Numbered from the stretch's first letter, positions 27,147 to 36,142 are shown. The stretch: DNA of 64,000 nucleotides from Gemmatimonadota bacterium (GCA_021299375.1 JAJTGR010000011.1:134617-198616), one strand, 5' to 3'. Program-made: numbers and translations. The notes: generated by a model from the letters alone, not told the origin.

Positions 27147-28195
27147 CCACCCCCGGGAGCGCTCCCCTCGACTATCGATCGGCCGGCGTCGACATCGACG
27201 CGGCGGACGACGCCAAGCATCGCCTCGCCACGCTGGTGCAGAGCACCATGACGTCGGGGGCGCGTGGCGCTTTCGGTGGCTTCGGCGGCATGTTCCGGGT
27301 GCCTGAGGGCTATCGCGCACCGCTGTTGGTGGCCAGCGCCGACGGCGTCGGCACCAAGATCAAGATTGCCATCGAGGCGGGGCGCCACGACACTATCGGG
27401 CACTGCCTGGTGAACCACTGCACCAACGACATACTGGTGCAGGGCGCCATTCCGCTCTACTTCCTCGACTACGTGGCCTTCGGCAAGCTCGAGCCGCCCG
27501 TGGTGGAGGGGGTCGTTGCCGGTGTCGCAGCCGGATGCCGTGAGAACAAGTGTGCGCTCATTGGTGGCGAAACCGCCGAAATGCCCGGCGTCTACACGCC
27601 GCCCGATTACGACCTCGCCGGGTTCATCACCGGCATTGTCGAGGAGGATGCCGTCCTCACGAGCGCGCGTGTTTCGCGTGACGACGTGCTCGTGGCCCTG
27701 GGCAGCAACGGCCTGCACACCAACGGGTACTCGCTCGCGCGCCGCATCATCACCGAGCGACTCCGCCTCGGCGTGCACGAGGCGTTTCCCGACGCGAATG
27801 GCGCAACCGTGGCCGACGTCATGCTCAAGGTGCACCGCTCGTACCTGCGGTGTCTCGAGCCGGTGCTGGGTCACATTCACGCCATGGCCCACATCACCGG
27901 TGGCGGGTTGCCCGGCAACCTGAATCGTGCGCTGCCTGACACGCTCGATGCCGATGTGGACACCGGCACATGGACCGTCCCCGGTGAGTTCCGGGTCCTC
28001 GCGGAGGCAGGGCAGGTGGCCCCGCTCGAGATGTTCCGGGCGTTCAACATGGGGGTGGGCATGGTCGTGATCACAGCGAAGGACAACGTGTCGCACGTCA
28101 CGTCGCGCGCCGCGGTGTGCGGCATCGCGGCCTGGGAGCTGGGGCGGGTCATTCCGGGAACAGGCCGAGTGCGTCTGGACGGCGTCATCACGTGA
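27143..28195 (+). CDS. purM: Phosphoribosylformylglycinamidine cyclo-ligase (AIR synthetase)
   Basis: 350 residues; fifth step of purine synthesis, ATP-dependent closure of the imidazole ring to give AIR. Family runs are clear: LDYRSAGVDIDA at the N-terminus, ASADGVGTKIKIA, NHCTNDILVQGA, GGETAEMPGVY, LGSNGLHTNGYSLAR and ITGGGLPGN. Length equals typical bacterial PurM. ATG 27143 overlaps the kinase stop. No other pur gene is adjacent. The stop overlaps the GTG of the following exported-protein gene. Confidence 0.95.
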   Translation: MTTPGSAPLDYRSAGVDIDAADDAKHRLATLVQSTMTSGARGAFGGFGGMFRVPEGYRAPLLVASADGVGTKIKIAIEAGRHDTIGHCLVNHCTNDILVQGAIPLYFLDYVAFGKLEPPVVEGVVAGVAAGCRENKCALIGGETAEMPGVYTPPDYDLAGFITGIVEEDAVLTSARVSRDDVLVALGSNGLHTNGYSLARRIITERLRLGVHEAFPDANGATVADVMLKVHRSYLRCLEPVLGHIHAMAHITGGGLPGNLNRALPDTLDADVDTGTWTVPGEFRVLAEAGQVAPLEMFRAFNMGVGMVVITAKDNVSHVTSRAAVCGIAAWELGRVIPGTGRVRLDGVIT

Positions 28196-29202
28196 AGCGT
28201 GGCGCGCGGGGACTTGCGATCCTGGTTGGCCTGGGCGCCGCGGCGCCTTCGCCCGTGCGTGCGCAGACCACGGCCGGCAGTTGCAGCGTGACGCCGTCCG
28301 TGGCGTCCGGGGCCGACGCCTGCCGCAAGGCGACTGACCTGTTCGCCTTCGTCATCCCGCAGGTGGGTGTGGCGCTTGCCGCGGGCAATCCCGTATTGGG
28401 TGAAGGCGGCACGATGGGTGGATGGGGACGACGCGCCCTGTCGGTGCGCCTCTCCGCGGCTGAGGGATTCCTGCCGCGCAATGCCGTGCCGATCTCGGCC
28501 TCCGGAGGTGCGGTGGGGAGCGAGTTCGGGGCGGCGCGGACGGTGATCCCCGTCCCGTCGGCCGATGTGGCGATTGGGCTGCTCAGCGGGGTACCGCTGG
28601 GCGTCACCAATGTGGGTGGCGTCGATGTGCTGCTGGGGGCGACCTACGTGCCGGAAGTCTCGCGGGGAGCGCTGCGATTGGCCCCCGTGACGTCACCGGT
28701 TGCCATCGGGTATGGCGTGCGGGTGGGTGCCTTGCAGGAGTCGTCCTTCGTGCCCGGGATCAGCCTCAGCGTCATGCGGCGCCGCCTTCCCACGGAGAAT
28801 CTGGCCTACACGCCCGGCAACGACACGCTCGAGGTGCGCAACATGGCGGTCACCGCCAACACGTGGCGCCTGGTAGCCAGCAAGCGTGTGGCAGTGCTCG
28901 GCATTGCGGCCGGCGTCGGGCGCGACGCCATCGAGGGCACAGCCGGCATGCAGGCATCGCTTACCGAGTCGGTGCGTGGTACGCCCCAGCAAGTGCGGGT
29001 CGCGCTGTCCGACCTGCGCAGTACCGTGTCGCGCAACACCGCCTTCGTAAACGCGTCGTTCGGGCTGCTGATGGTGCGCCTCGTGGGTGAGTATGGCTGG
29101 TCGAGCGCTGGCACCGTTCAGCAGACGGTCAACCAGTTCGGGGGTCGCGAGGCCAACGGCGGATACCGCTACGGCTCCCTTGGCGTCACCGTCCGATTCT
29201 GA
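28192..29202 (+). CDS. Exported, probable outer-membrane beta-barrel protein
   Basis: 336 residues with a signal peptide (LAILVGLGAAAPSPVRAQ, cut near 25). The mature protein starts with a Cys-containing loop (two cysteines, SCSV and DACRK, about 15 residues apart, perhaps a disulfide). It then shows alternating beta-strand segments and ends with a C-terminal aromatic YGSLGVTVRF, the usual outer-membrane assembly signal. No specific family is recognised. GTG 28192 overlaps the purM TGA (GTGA) and is the first start giving an export signal. Its position between purM and ribD is unexpected for a barrel. Confidence 0.7.
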   Translation: MKRGARGLAILVGLGAAAPSPVRAQTTAGSCSVTPSVASGADACRKATDLFAFVIPQVGVALAAGNPVLGEGGTMGGWGRRALSVRLSAAEGFLPRNAVPISASGGAVGSEFGAARTVIPVPSADVAIGLLSGVPLGVTNVGGVDVLLGATYVPEVSRGALRLAPVTSPVAIGYGVRVGALQESSFVPGISLSVMRRRLPTENLAYTPGNDTLEVRNMAVTANTWRLVASKRVAVLGIAAGVGRDAIEGTAGMQASLTESVRGTPQQVRVALSDLRSTVSRNTAFVNASFGLLMVRLVGEYGWSSAGTVQQTVNQFGGREANGGYRYGSLGVTVRF

Positions 29203-29257
29203 TCTGACGCCGCTGGCGGGCCTTGCGGCGCACGTACCGGGCACCACGCCCGACGAC

Positions 29258-30325
29258 GTGCGCTTCATGCGTCGGGCGCTCGAACTCGCCGAGCGCGGCG
29301 CCGGCCTGGTCGCGCCCAACCCGAAGGTCGGGGCGGTCATCGTCCGCAACGGCGTGGTGGTCGGCGAGGGATGGCACCAACGGTTCGGCGAGGCCCACGC
29401 CGAGGTGCATGCGCTCGGTGCCGCCGGCGAGCAGGCGCGCGGGGCCACGGCGTATGTGAGCCTCGAACCCTGCAACCACCACGGCAAGACGGGCCCCTGC
29501 ACGGAGGCGCTCATCGCCGCTGGCATCAGGCGCGTGGTGTGCGGGGTGCGCGACCCGAACCCGCAGGCGGCGGGGGGCCTCGAGCGCCTGCAGCAGGAAG
29601 GAATCGTGGTGCAGGCGGCGGTCTGCGAGGGCGAGGCACGGCTGCAGAATGCGCCGTTCCTGCACCTCGCGGGTGGTGCTGCGCTCCCATTCGTGACGCT
29701 CAAGCTGGCGCTGTCCATTGACGGCGCGATCGCCGGGGCCTCTCGGCGGCGCGCTTGGCTGACCGGAGCCGAGGCGCAGGCCGCCGTGCATGCACTGCGA
29801 GCCGAGGCCGACGCGCTGGCCGTGGGGATCGGGACCGCGCTGGCCGACGACCCCGCGCTCACCGTGCGGCTGGCGTCGCCTCCGCGCGTGGCCCCCCGGC
29901 GCGTGGTGTTCGATCGCGGCGCCCGGCTCCCCCTGCGCAGTGCCCTGGTACAGACCGCCGGGGCGACGCCCGTGACGGTGGTGACCGACGGGCGGGCCCC
30001 GGACGCCGAGGCGAGGCTGGCGGAGGCCGGCGTGGACATCCTCATCGCGCCCGACCTCCCCACCGCGCTTCGTGGGCTGCGCCAGCGTGGAGTCGGCCAT
30101 CTGCTCGTGGAGGGGGGCGCCCTCCTCGCCGCGTCGCTGGTCGACGCCGGACTCGTCCACCACCTGATTACCTTTCAGGCACCGGTCATCCTCGGGGCAG
30201 GCGCCGTTGGTGCCTTTGCCACGATGACCGGCCGAGACGCCGACGTGGCGCCTCGTTTCCGGGTGCTCGAGCGGCGCGTGTATGGCGCCGACCTGATGAC
30301 CCGCTACGCTGTTTCCGGAGACTGA
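29258..30325 (+). CDS. ribD: Riboflavin-specific deaminase/reductase
   Basis: About 355 residues, two domains. The N-terminal pyrimidine deaminase has HAE at 47-49 and PCNHHGKTGPC (Cys72, Cys81) as the zinc site. The C-terminal reductase begins near PFVTLKLALSIDGAIAG and ends with LLVEGGALLAASLVDAGLV and a substrate-site end domain. Together they convert DARPP to ARPP in riboflavin synthesis. The start is uncertain: GTG 29258 gives the family N-terminus (RFMRRALELAERG), while TTG 29180 or GTG 29087 would add residues and overlap the previous gene. It is followed directly by ribE, ribBA and ribH. Confidence 0.93.
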   Translation: MRFMRRALELAERGAGLVAPNPKVGAVIVRNGVVVGEGWHQRFGEAHAEVHALGAAGEQARGATAYVSLEPCNHHGKTGPCTEALIAAGIRRVVCGVRDPNPQAAGGLERLQQEGIVVQAAVCEGEARLQNAPFLHLAGGAALPFVTLKLALSIDGAIAGASRRRAWLTGAEAQAAVHALRAEADALAVGIGTALADDPALTVRLASPPRVAPRRVVFDRGARLPLRSALVQTAGATPVTVVTDGRAPDAEARLAEAGVDILIAPDLPTALRGLRQRGVGHLLVEGGALLAASLVDAGLVHHLITFQAPVILGAGAVGAFATMTGRDADVAPRFRVLERRVYGADLMTRYAVSGD

Positions 30326-30332
30326 CGACAGG

Positions 30333-30959
30333 ATGTTTACGGGGCTTGTGGACGACGTGGGGCTCATCGAGCACGTCGCCGACACGCCGGCCGGGCGCGA
30401 ATTGCGCATCCGCTGCCGGTACACCGACCTGACGCACGGCGAGAGCATCGCCGTCAACGGGGCCTGTCTCACGGTGCGGGAGCACGGCCAGTCCGCCGAC
30501 GGCCAGGGCTGGTTCACCGTGGCCGCCGTCGTGACCACCCTCGCGCGTACCACCATCGGCGACTGGGTGACCGGCGGCCTCGTCAACCTCGAGCGCGCGA
30601 TGCAGCTCGGCGACCGGTTGGGCGGCCATCTTGTCCTCGGGCACGTCGACGGCTTGGGGCGTGTAGTGCGTACCGCGGAGGCCGGCGACGCCTGGCTCAT
30701 CGACCTGGAACTTCCGATCGCGCTTCGGCCGCTCATGGTGGACAAGGGGTCGATCGCGGTCAACGGCGTGAGCCTCACCGTGAACGCCCTGCTCGACGAG
30801 GGCGTCCAGCTCTCGATCATCGAGTATACCAGACGGCACACCACTCTGGGCGAACTCGTCGCCGGGACGTGTGTGCACGTGGAAGCCGACGTGCTCGCCA
30901 AGCATGTCGAGCGGTTGCTGGCGCCGTATGGCCGCCTGCGCGAGGGGGTGTTGGCGTGA
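30333..30959 (+). CDS. ribE: Riboflavin synthase alpha chain
   Basis: 208 residues; dismutates two lumazine molecules to riboflavin plus ARP-dione. It starts with the hallmark MFTGLV. Two similar lumazine-binding barrels are visible, each with an AVNG-LTV core (SIAVNGACLTV and SIAVNGVSLTV) and an LGHVDG motif between them. The ATG lies 7 nt after ribD with an AGGA site. Its TGA overlaps the GTG of ribBA, so the riboflavin genes are translationally coupled. No FMN riboswitch is visible upstream in this window. Confidence 0.95.
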   Translation: MFTGLVDDVGLIEHVADTPAGRELRIRCRYTDLTHGESIAVNGACLTVREHGQSADGQGWFTVAAVVTTLARTTIGDWVTGGLVNLERAMQLGDRLGGHLVLGHVDGLGRVVRTAEAGDAWLIDLELPIALRPLMVDKGSIAVNGVSLTVNALLDEGVQLSIIEYTRRHTTLGELVAGTCVHVEADVLAKHVERLLAPYGRLREGVLA

Positions 30960-32233
30960 GCGACGGCACCGAAGGAGCGAAGGACCCGATGCCCGAGAGC
31001 GCCGCGTTGCCGACCCCGTCGATCGACGAGCCGGTCTTTGGGACGGTGGAGCAGGCGCTGGCCGACATCGCGGCTGGCAAGTTCGTGGTTGTCGCCGACG
31101 ACGAGGATCGCGAGAACGAAGGTGACCTCGTCTGCGGGGCTGAACTCGTCACGCCGGAGATGGTCAACTTCATGCTCGAGGCCAAGGGCATGATCTGCCT
31201 CGCCATGACCAATGCGTGGGCCGATCGCCTCGGGCTCGACATGCAGGTCGACAAGAACACCGAGGCCATGTCCACGGCGTTCACGGTGAGCATCGACGCC
31301 GCCGCCCAGTTCGGCGTGAGCACCGGCATCAGCGCCAGCGATCGCGCCACCACCATTCGCGTGGCGGTGGCCCCCGAGGCCACGCGGGCCGACTTGCGGG
31401 TACCTGGGCACATCCATCCGCTCCGCGCCCGTGATGGTGGCGTGCTGCAGCGCGTCGGCCACACGGAAGCCGCCGTCGACCTCGCGCGCCTTGCCGGCCT
31501 GCGACCGGCCGGCGTGATCTGCGAGATCCTGAACAAGGACGGCACCACCGCCCGGCGTCCGCAACTCGAGGTCTATGCCCGCGAGCACGGCCTCACCTTC
31601 ATCACCATCGCCCAGTTGGTGGCCTACCGGCTGCGCCACGAACGCCTCGTGCATCGCGCGGCCGATGCGCGCCTCCCCACCGACTTCGGGGAGTGGCGGG
31701 TGGTGGGCTATCGCAACGACGTGGACAGCCGTGAGCACATCGCCATCGTGTACGGCGACGTGACCGACGGCGAGGACGTGCTCGTGCGCATGCACAGCAA
31801 GTGCCTCACCGGCGACGTGTTCCACTCGCGCCGCTGCGACTGCGGCTGGCAGCTCGAGACCGCCATGCAGATGATCCGGAGCGAAGGGCGGGGCGTGATC
31901 GTGTACCTCGACCAGGAAGGGCGCGGTATCGGCTTGCTCAACAAGCTCAAGGCGTACGAGCTGCAGGACACCGGGGCCGACACGGTCGAGGCGAATGAAC
32001 GCCTCGGCTTTGCCCCCGACCTGCGCAATTACGGGATCGGCGCCCAGATCCTCCTCGACCTCGGCGTGCAGTCCATCCGCATCTTGACCAACAACCCGCG
32101 CAAGCTCGTGGGGCTCGACGGCTACGGCCTCGTGCTCAAGGATCGGGTGCGCATCGAGGCGCCGTCGACCGATGAGAACGCTTCCTATCTTGAGACCAAG
32201 CGAACCAAGCTCGGTCACCTCTTCGCCATCTGA
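30956..32233 (+). CDS. ribBA: Bifunctional DHBP synthase / GTP cyclohydrolase II
   Basis: 425 residues. After a ~25-residue linker, the RibB part shows VVADDEDRENEGDLV and RPAGVICEI, forming 3,4-dihydroxybutanone phosphate from ribulose 5-phosphate. The RibA part contains the zinc cysteines Cys283, Cys294 and Cys296 (CLTGDVFHSRRCDCGWQ) and YLDQEGRGIGL, opening GTP to start the pyrimidine branch. Both entry reactions of riboflavin synthesis are thus on one chain. GTG 30956 overlaps ribE; ATG 30989 is an alternative that shortens the N-terminus by 11 residues. Confidence 0.95.
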   Translation: MSDGTEGAKDPMPESAALPTPSIDEPVFGTVEQALADIAAGKFVVVADDEDRENEGDLVCGAELVTPEMVNFMLEAKGMICLAMTNAWADRLGLDMQVDKNTEAMSTAFTVSIDAAAQFGVSTGISASDRATTIRVAVAPEATRADLRVPGHIHPLRARDGGVLQRVGHTEAAVDLARLAGLRPAGVICEILNKDGTTARRPQLEVYAREHGLTFITIAQLVAYRLRHERLVHRAADARLPTDFGEWRVVGYRNDVDSREHIAIVYGDVTDGEDVLVRMHSKCLTGDVFHSRRCDCGWQLETAMQMIRSEGRGVIVYLDQEGRGIGLLNKLKAYELQDTGADTVEANERLGFAPDLRNYGIGAQILLDLGVQSIRILTNNPRKLVGLDGYGLVLKDRVRIEAPSTDENASYLETKRTKLGHLFAI

Positions 32234-32240
32234 GATCGCT

Positions 32241-32735
32241 GTGCCCGAATTCTCCGGAGAACCCCGCGGCGAAGGACGCCGGCTGGTCGTCGTGGCGAGC
32301 CGCTTCAACGAGGGCATCACCGTACCGCTCACGGAGGGCGCCGTGAGCGCGCTCGTCGAGCGTGGCGTGCGCTTCGAGGACATCGATGTGCTCTGGGTGC
32401 CCGGCGCCTGGGAACTGCCGGCGGCGGCGCGCCGGGCGCTCGCCACCGAGCGCTACGACGCCGTGGTGGCGGTGGGTGCGGTCATTCGCGGTGAGACGCC
32501 GCACTTCGACATCGTCGCCAACGAGGCGTCACGTGGCCTCATGGAGGCGTCCCGCGACTTTGATGTCCCCGTCACCTTGGGCGTGCTCACGACCGACACC
32601 ATGGCGCAGGCCGAGGCGCGTGCTGGTGGCGAACACGGCAACAAGGGCGCCGATGCCGCCCTCGCGGCCCTCGAGATGCTCGACCTGTTCGACCGGGCCT
32701 TCGCCGACGACGACCTCGATGCGGAGGAGGCGTGA
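32241..32735 (+). CDS. ribH: 6,7-dimethyl-8-ribityllumazine synthase
   Basis: 164 residues; condenses the RibB and RibD-branch products into lumazine. The motifs ASRFNEGITVPLTEGA and GAVIRGETPHFD, the latter with the catalytic His, and the C-terminal GGEHGNKGADAA are family hallmarks. GTG 32241 lies 7 nt after ribBA and gives a normal length; the open frame upstream would overlap ribBA by ~60 nt. It completes ribD-E-BA-H and leads directly into nusB, a common gene order because ribH-nusB pairs are conserved across bacteria. Confidence 0.95.
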   Translation: MPEFSGEPRGEGRRLVVVASRFNEGITVPLTEGAVSALVERGVRFEDIDVLWVPGAWELPAAARRALATERYDAVVAVGAVIRGETPHFDIVANEASRGLMEASRDFDVPVTLGVLTTDTMAQAEARAGGEHGNKGADAALAALEMLDLFDRAFADDDLDAEEA

Positions 32736-33244
32736 TGGCCGACGTACGTGACGACGCCTTCTGGGACGCCCCGACCCAGGAACCGCTGGCGCCGGCCCGC
32801 GGCCGACGTACACCGCGGTCGGCCACCAAGACCGAGCGCATGGAGACCCGCGGTCGGGCGCGCGCACTGCAGGCGCTGTATGCGGCGGACCTGCGCGATC
32901 TCGCGCAACTGCGGCGTATCGCCACCACCGTGTTCGACGATCTCGCCATCGATCCCGAGGAGCGCCAGTTTGCCTCGCGCCTGGTGGCGACCGTCGCCGA
33001 TCGTGGCGCCGAACTCGATGCGGCCCTTTCCGAAGTGACCGCCAACTGGCGTCTGGAGCGACTCGGCGCCATCGAGCGCAGCGTGTTGCGCCTCGCCGCC
33101 GCCGAGATGGCGCGCAATGATGCGCCGGTCAAGGTCGTGCTGCAGGAAGCGGTGCACCTCGCCGAGCGTTACGGCACCTCGCGCGGTGCACGCTTCGTCA
33201 ACGGGGTGCTCGACGCGTACGCCCGCCGACTCGGTCTCCTGTGA
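32735..33244 (+). CDS. nusB: Transcription antitermination factor NusB
   Basis: 169 residues. After an Ala/Pro/Arg-rich N-terminal extension of ~35 residues, the all-helical NusB domain begins at METRGRARALQALYAADL and continues to APVKVVLQEAVHLAERYGTSRGARFVNGVLD. NusB with NusE binds boxA RNA and supports rRNA antitermination. ATG 32735 has GGAGGAGG just upstream; the GTG at 32732 is also possible. The N-terminal extension is longer than in most homologues. It overlaps the end of ribH. Confidence 0.93.
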   Translation: MADVRDDAFWDAPTQEPLAPARGRRTPRSATKTERMETRGRARALQALYAADLRDLAQLRRIATTVFDDLAIDPEERQFASRLVATVADRGAELDAALSEVTANWRLERLGAIERSVLRLAAAEMARNDAPVKVVLQEAVHLAERYGTSRGARFVNGVLDAYARRLGLL

Positions 33245-33260
33245 CGGTGGTGGCGTCGCC

Positions 33261-34406
33261 GTGACGAACGCGGGTACCACCAGCGGGCAGCGGCTCCGAA
33301 TCGCGGTCGTCAACTGGCAGTGTCGCGACAATCCGTTGGCGGGCGGAGCGGAGATCCACCTCCACGAGATCTTCGGCCGGCTGGCCGCGATCGGGCATGA
33401 GGTGGTGCTGCTCTGCGGCGGGTGGCCGGGGTGTCCTCCCCGCGCCACCCTCGACGGCATCGAGGTCCACCGGGTCGGCACTCGGCAGACGTTTCCGTTT
33501 TTCGCGCGGCGCTATTGGCACGCGCACCTCGCGGGGCGGGGCTTTGACGTGCTCGTCGAAGACATCAACAAGGTGCCGCTGTATACCCCCACCTGGCGCG
33601 CGCCGAAGCTCGTGGGGCTCGTACCGCATCTCTTCGGGGGCACCGCGTTTCAGGAACTGGCGGCCCCGCTGGCAACAGCCGTCTGGCTCGCCGAAAAACC
33701 GCTGCCGTGGTTCTACCGGCGGCAGGCGTTCGAAGCGATCAGCGAGAGCACGAAGGCCGACCTCGTCCACCGGGGGATCGCGGCCGACCGGATTCGGGTC
33801 ATCTTTCCGGGCATCGATAGCCAGCATTACACGCCTGATCCCGCCCTCCGAGCGGATCGCCCCGTTTTCGCGTATCTCGGTCGCCTCAAGAAGTACAAAG
33901 GCGTCGATCTGGTGTTGCGGGCATTCGCCGCCTCCGGGGTCGAGGAGGCGACGCTCGAGGTTGCGGGGGCCGGGGAATTCCGCGCGGAACTCGAGCGGCT
34001 CGCGGGAACCCTTGGGGTAGCCTCGCGGGTACGGTTCTTGGGCCGAATTGACGAGACTCACAAGTGCGCCCTGCTGCGACGGGCATGGGCGACCGTTTTC
34101 GCATCACCCAAGGAGGGCTGGGGCATCACGAATCTGGAGGCAGCAGCGAGCGGAACTCCGGTGATTGCGTCGAACTCCCCGGGCATCCGCGAATCGGTGA
34201 AGCACGGCGAAACGGGCTTTCTCGTGCCTCACGGTGACGTTGCTGCGATGGCTGCCTGCATGCGGCGCCTCAGCGGCGAGCGGACGCTCGTCGAACACCT
34301 GGGGGTTGCGGCACGACGTTTCGCCGAAGGATTCACCTGGGCGAACGCCGCTGATCAGACCGAAGCCCACCTCCGTGAGGTGGTGGGAAGGGAGGAAGGT
34401 CGCTGA
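33261..34406 (+). CDS. Glycosyltransferase family 4 (GT-B)
   Basis: 381 residues. The N-terminal Rossmann half has the acceptor glycine loop (NPLAGGAEIHLHEI). The C-terminal half has YLGRLKKYKGVDLVLRAF, typical of GT4, and the nucleotide-sugar EGWGITNLE motif (Glu285 and Glu293, the EX7E pair). It should transfer a sugar from a nucleotide donor to a cell-surface or lipid acceptor; donor and acceptor are unknown. GTG 33261 gives the standard LRIAVVNW N-terminus. No other glycan-synthesis gene is adjacent, so its place between nusB and hpf is unusual. Confidence 0.85.
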   Translation: MTNAGTTSGQRLRIAVVNWQCRDNPLAGGAEIHLHEIFGRLAAIGHEVVLLCGGWPGCPPRATLDGIEVHRVGTRQTFPFFARRYWHAHLAGRGFDVLVEDINKVPLYTPTWRAPKLVGLVPHLFGGTAFQELAAPLATAVWLAEKPLPWFYRRQAFEAISESTKADLVHRGIAADRIRVIFPGIDSQHYTPDPALRADRPVFAYLGRLKKYKGVDLVLRAFAASGVEEATLEVAGAGEFRAELERLAGTLGVASRVRFLGRIDETHKCALLRRAWATVFASPKEGWGITNLEAAASGTPVIASNSPGIRESVKHGETGFLVPHGDVAAMAACMRRLSGERTLVEHLGVAARRFAEGFTWANAADQTEAHLREVVGREEGR

Positions 34407-34717
34407 TGGAGATCATCCTGCACGCGCACCACGCCGAAGTGACGGACTCACTTCGCGCCCAGGCCGAATCGGCCGTCCACCGCCTTGCCGCGCGCCTGAG
34501 CAAGGTCGTCAACGCCATCGTGCGATTCGTCGGTGACGGGCACACCCGACGCGTCGAGATCGCGCTCCGTGGATCCCGCCACCGCGAGTTCTTCGCCCAG
34601 GCCGATGCGCGCGCGTTCGCCCCGGCACTCTCCACCGCCGTCCAGCGGCTCGAGGCCCAGGTCACCCGGGTTCGGCGGTCCCATCGCGCCCCTCATGACG
34701 GAGCGCGCACCGGGTGA
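34406..34717 (+). CDS. hpf: Ribosome hibernation promoting factor, short form
   Basis: 103 residues matching the single-domain HPF/RaiA fold (MEIILHAHHAEVTDSLRAQAES at the start, then a beta strand VEIALRGSRHREF). It lacks the C-terminal dimerisation domain of long HPF, so it would act as a short HPF or YfiA-type factor binding the 30S decoding centre in starvation. Sequence identity to known HPF is modest, and context (directly before hprK and a PTS cluster, as in many bacteria) supports the call. Its ATG overlaps the glycosyltransferase stop and its end overlaps hprK. Confidence 0.75.
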   Translation: MEIILHAHHAEVTDSLRAQAESAVHRLAARLSKVVNAIVRFVGDGHTRRVEIALRGSRHREFFAQADARAFAPALSTAVQRLEAQVTRVRRSHRAPHDGARTG

Positions 34718-35688
34718 GTCCCCGCCTGACCGTCGGCAAGTTGGTCGAGCGTCTCAAGGATGCGCTCGAACTCGAAGTGCTCGGCCCTGCCACCGGTCTC
34801 GATCGTGAGATCACGAGCCCCGAGGCGTCCAGCCCGGGGCTCGTGCTTGCGGGGTACATCAACCGCTTCCCGTATCAGCGGATTCAGGTGCTCGGCGAAA
34901 CCGAGATCACGTACCTGCAGTCGCTGGACGCGGCGCAGCGTGACGCCAATCTCGCCCAGTTCTTCGCCTTTCCCATCCCGTGCGCCTTCGTCACCAAGGG
35001 ACTCGAACCGCCCGAGCCGCTGATGCGGCTCGCCGAGGAGGCCGGCGTCGCGGTGGTGCGCTCCCGGCTCAAGACGGCCGAGTTCTACCGGCTCATCAAG
35101 CCGTTCCTCGCCGATCAGTTTGCCCCCACGACCACCATGCACGGCTCGCTCGCTGACGTGTATGGCGTGGGGCTCTTCTTCACCGGCAAGAGCGGCATCG
35201 GCAAGTCGGAGTGCGTGCTGGATCTTGTGGAGCGCGGGCACCGGCTCGTGGCCGACGACCTCGTGTTCGTCTCGCGGCGCGGCAACGACGTGCTGATCGG
35301 GCGCGGGCACGAACTGCAGCGGCATTTCATGGAAATCCGCGGCGTCGGTCTGCTCGACGTGCCCGCCATCTTCGGCATTCATGCCGTGCGCCAGCAGAAG
35401 CGGCTGGAAGTGGTCGTGGTCCTCGAGGAATGGGATGCCGATGCCCCGGTGGACCGAACCGGGCTGGATGTGCAGACCATGGACATCCTCGGCGTCGAGG
35501 TGCCCAAGATCACCGTGCACCTGAATCCGGGCAAGAACATCACCGTCATCGCCGAGGTGATCGCCATGAACCATCTGCTGCGCTATTATCGCGGCTACGA
35601 TTCGGCCACGGCATTCAACGAGCGGCTCATGGGCCGGATGCGGCGCCAGGCCGATGTGCAACGGTACCTGCAGGAAGATGACGAGTAA
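34714..35688 (+). CDS. hprK: HPr kinase/phosphorylase
   Basis: 324 residues. An N-terminal domain (to ~130) is followed by the P-loop kinase domain with GKSGIGKS at 158-165, then the HprK signature HFMEIRGVGLLDVPAIFG and the C-terminal helix (SATAFNERLMGRMRRQ). It phosphorylates and dephosphorylates Ser46 of HPr, linking PTS flux to metabolic state. An HPr with an intact Ser46 is encoded 2.5 kb downstream, so the substrate is local. The GTG start overlaps hpf and the stop region overlaps the EIIA ATG. Confidence 0.95.
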   Translation: MSPRLTVGKLVERLKDALELEVLGPATGLDREITSPEASSPGLVLAGYINRFPYQRIQVLGETEITYLQSLDAAQRDANLAQFFAFPIPCAFVTKGLEPPEPLMRLAEEAGVAVVRSRLKTAEFYRLIKPFLADQFAPTTTMHGSLADVYGVGLFFTGKSGIGKSECVLDLVERGHRLVADDLVFVSRRGNDVLIGRGHELQRHFMEIRGVGLLDVPAIFGIHAVRQQKRLEVVVVLEEWDADAPVDRTGLDVQTMDILGVEVPKITVHLNPGKNITVIAEVIAMNHLLRYYRGYDSATAFNERLMGRMRRQADVQRYLQEDDE

Positions 35689-36094
35689 CGGGAATTCGGC
35701 GGTGAGTCCGACGGCGCCCTCCGTTCGGGCCATCGTCGCCGGGCACGGCAGTTTCGCCAGCGGCATCATTTCGGCGCTCGACCAGATCACCGGGCAGGGA
35801 CGCCAGTTCCTGCCGGTGTCCAATACGGGCCTCTGTCTCGATGACATTCAGGGCACCTTGGCGGGTGCGCTTGACGCGACCGGCGCACGGGTGATCTTCA
35901 CCGATCTGCCCGCGGGCAGTTGCACCATGGCCGTGCGTCGCATGCTCCGCGACCGACCGGGGGTGCTACTGGTCACCGGGGTCAACCTCTCGGTCCTGCT
36001 CGACTTCGCCATGCAACCCGATGCCGATCCGGAAGCGGCGGCGCGGACGGCGCTCGAGCGGGGTCGCGCGTCCATGGTCGTCCACGGTCGTTGA
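35678..36094 (+). CDS. PTS EIIA component, mannose type
   Basis: 138 residues. The core VAGHGSFASGIISALDQITG places the phospho-accepting His at residue 23, aligned with His10 of enterobacterial ManX. DLPAGSC and VTGVNLSVLLDF are other EIIA-Man family runs. It should take phosphate from HPr and pass it to EIIB. ATG 35678 overlaps the hprK end; GTG 35702 would give a shorter start. The IIA domain is a separate chain, as in many Gram-negatives outside enterics, where ManX fuses IIA and IIB. Confidence 0.88.
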   Translation: MTSNGNSAVSPTAPSVRAIVAGHGSFASGIISALDQITGQGRQFLPVSNTGLCLDDIQGTLAGALDATGARVIFTDLPAGSCTMAVRRMLRDRPGVLLVTGVNLSVLLDFAMQPDADPEAAARTALERGRASMVVHGR

Positions 36095-36142
36095 CCGCCG
36101 CACCGTTCCTCCCACCGTTGTCGTCCGCGACGACCCCCTCGC

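Noticed and set aside
29203..30332. FMN riboswitch for the riboflavin genes
   Set aside because: No RFN-element core is seen before ribD or between the rib genes.
29186..32446. A 1086-codon minus-strand open frame across the riboflavin genes
   Set aside because: Composition is that of antisense GC-rich sequence, and ribD, ribE and ribBA on the plus strand have clear catalytic motifs.
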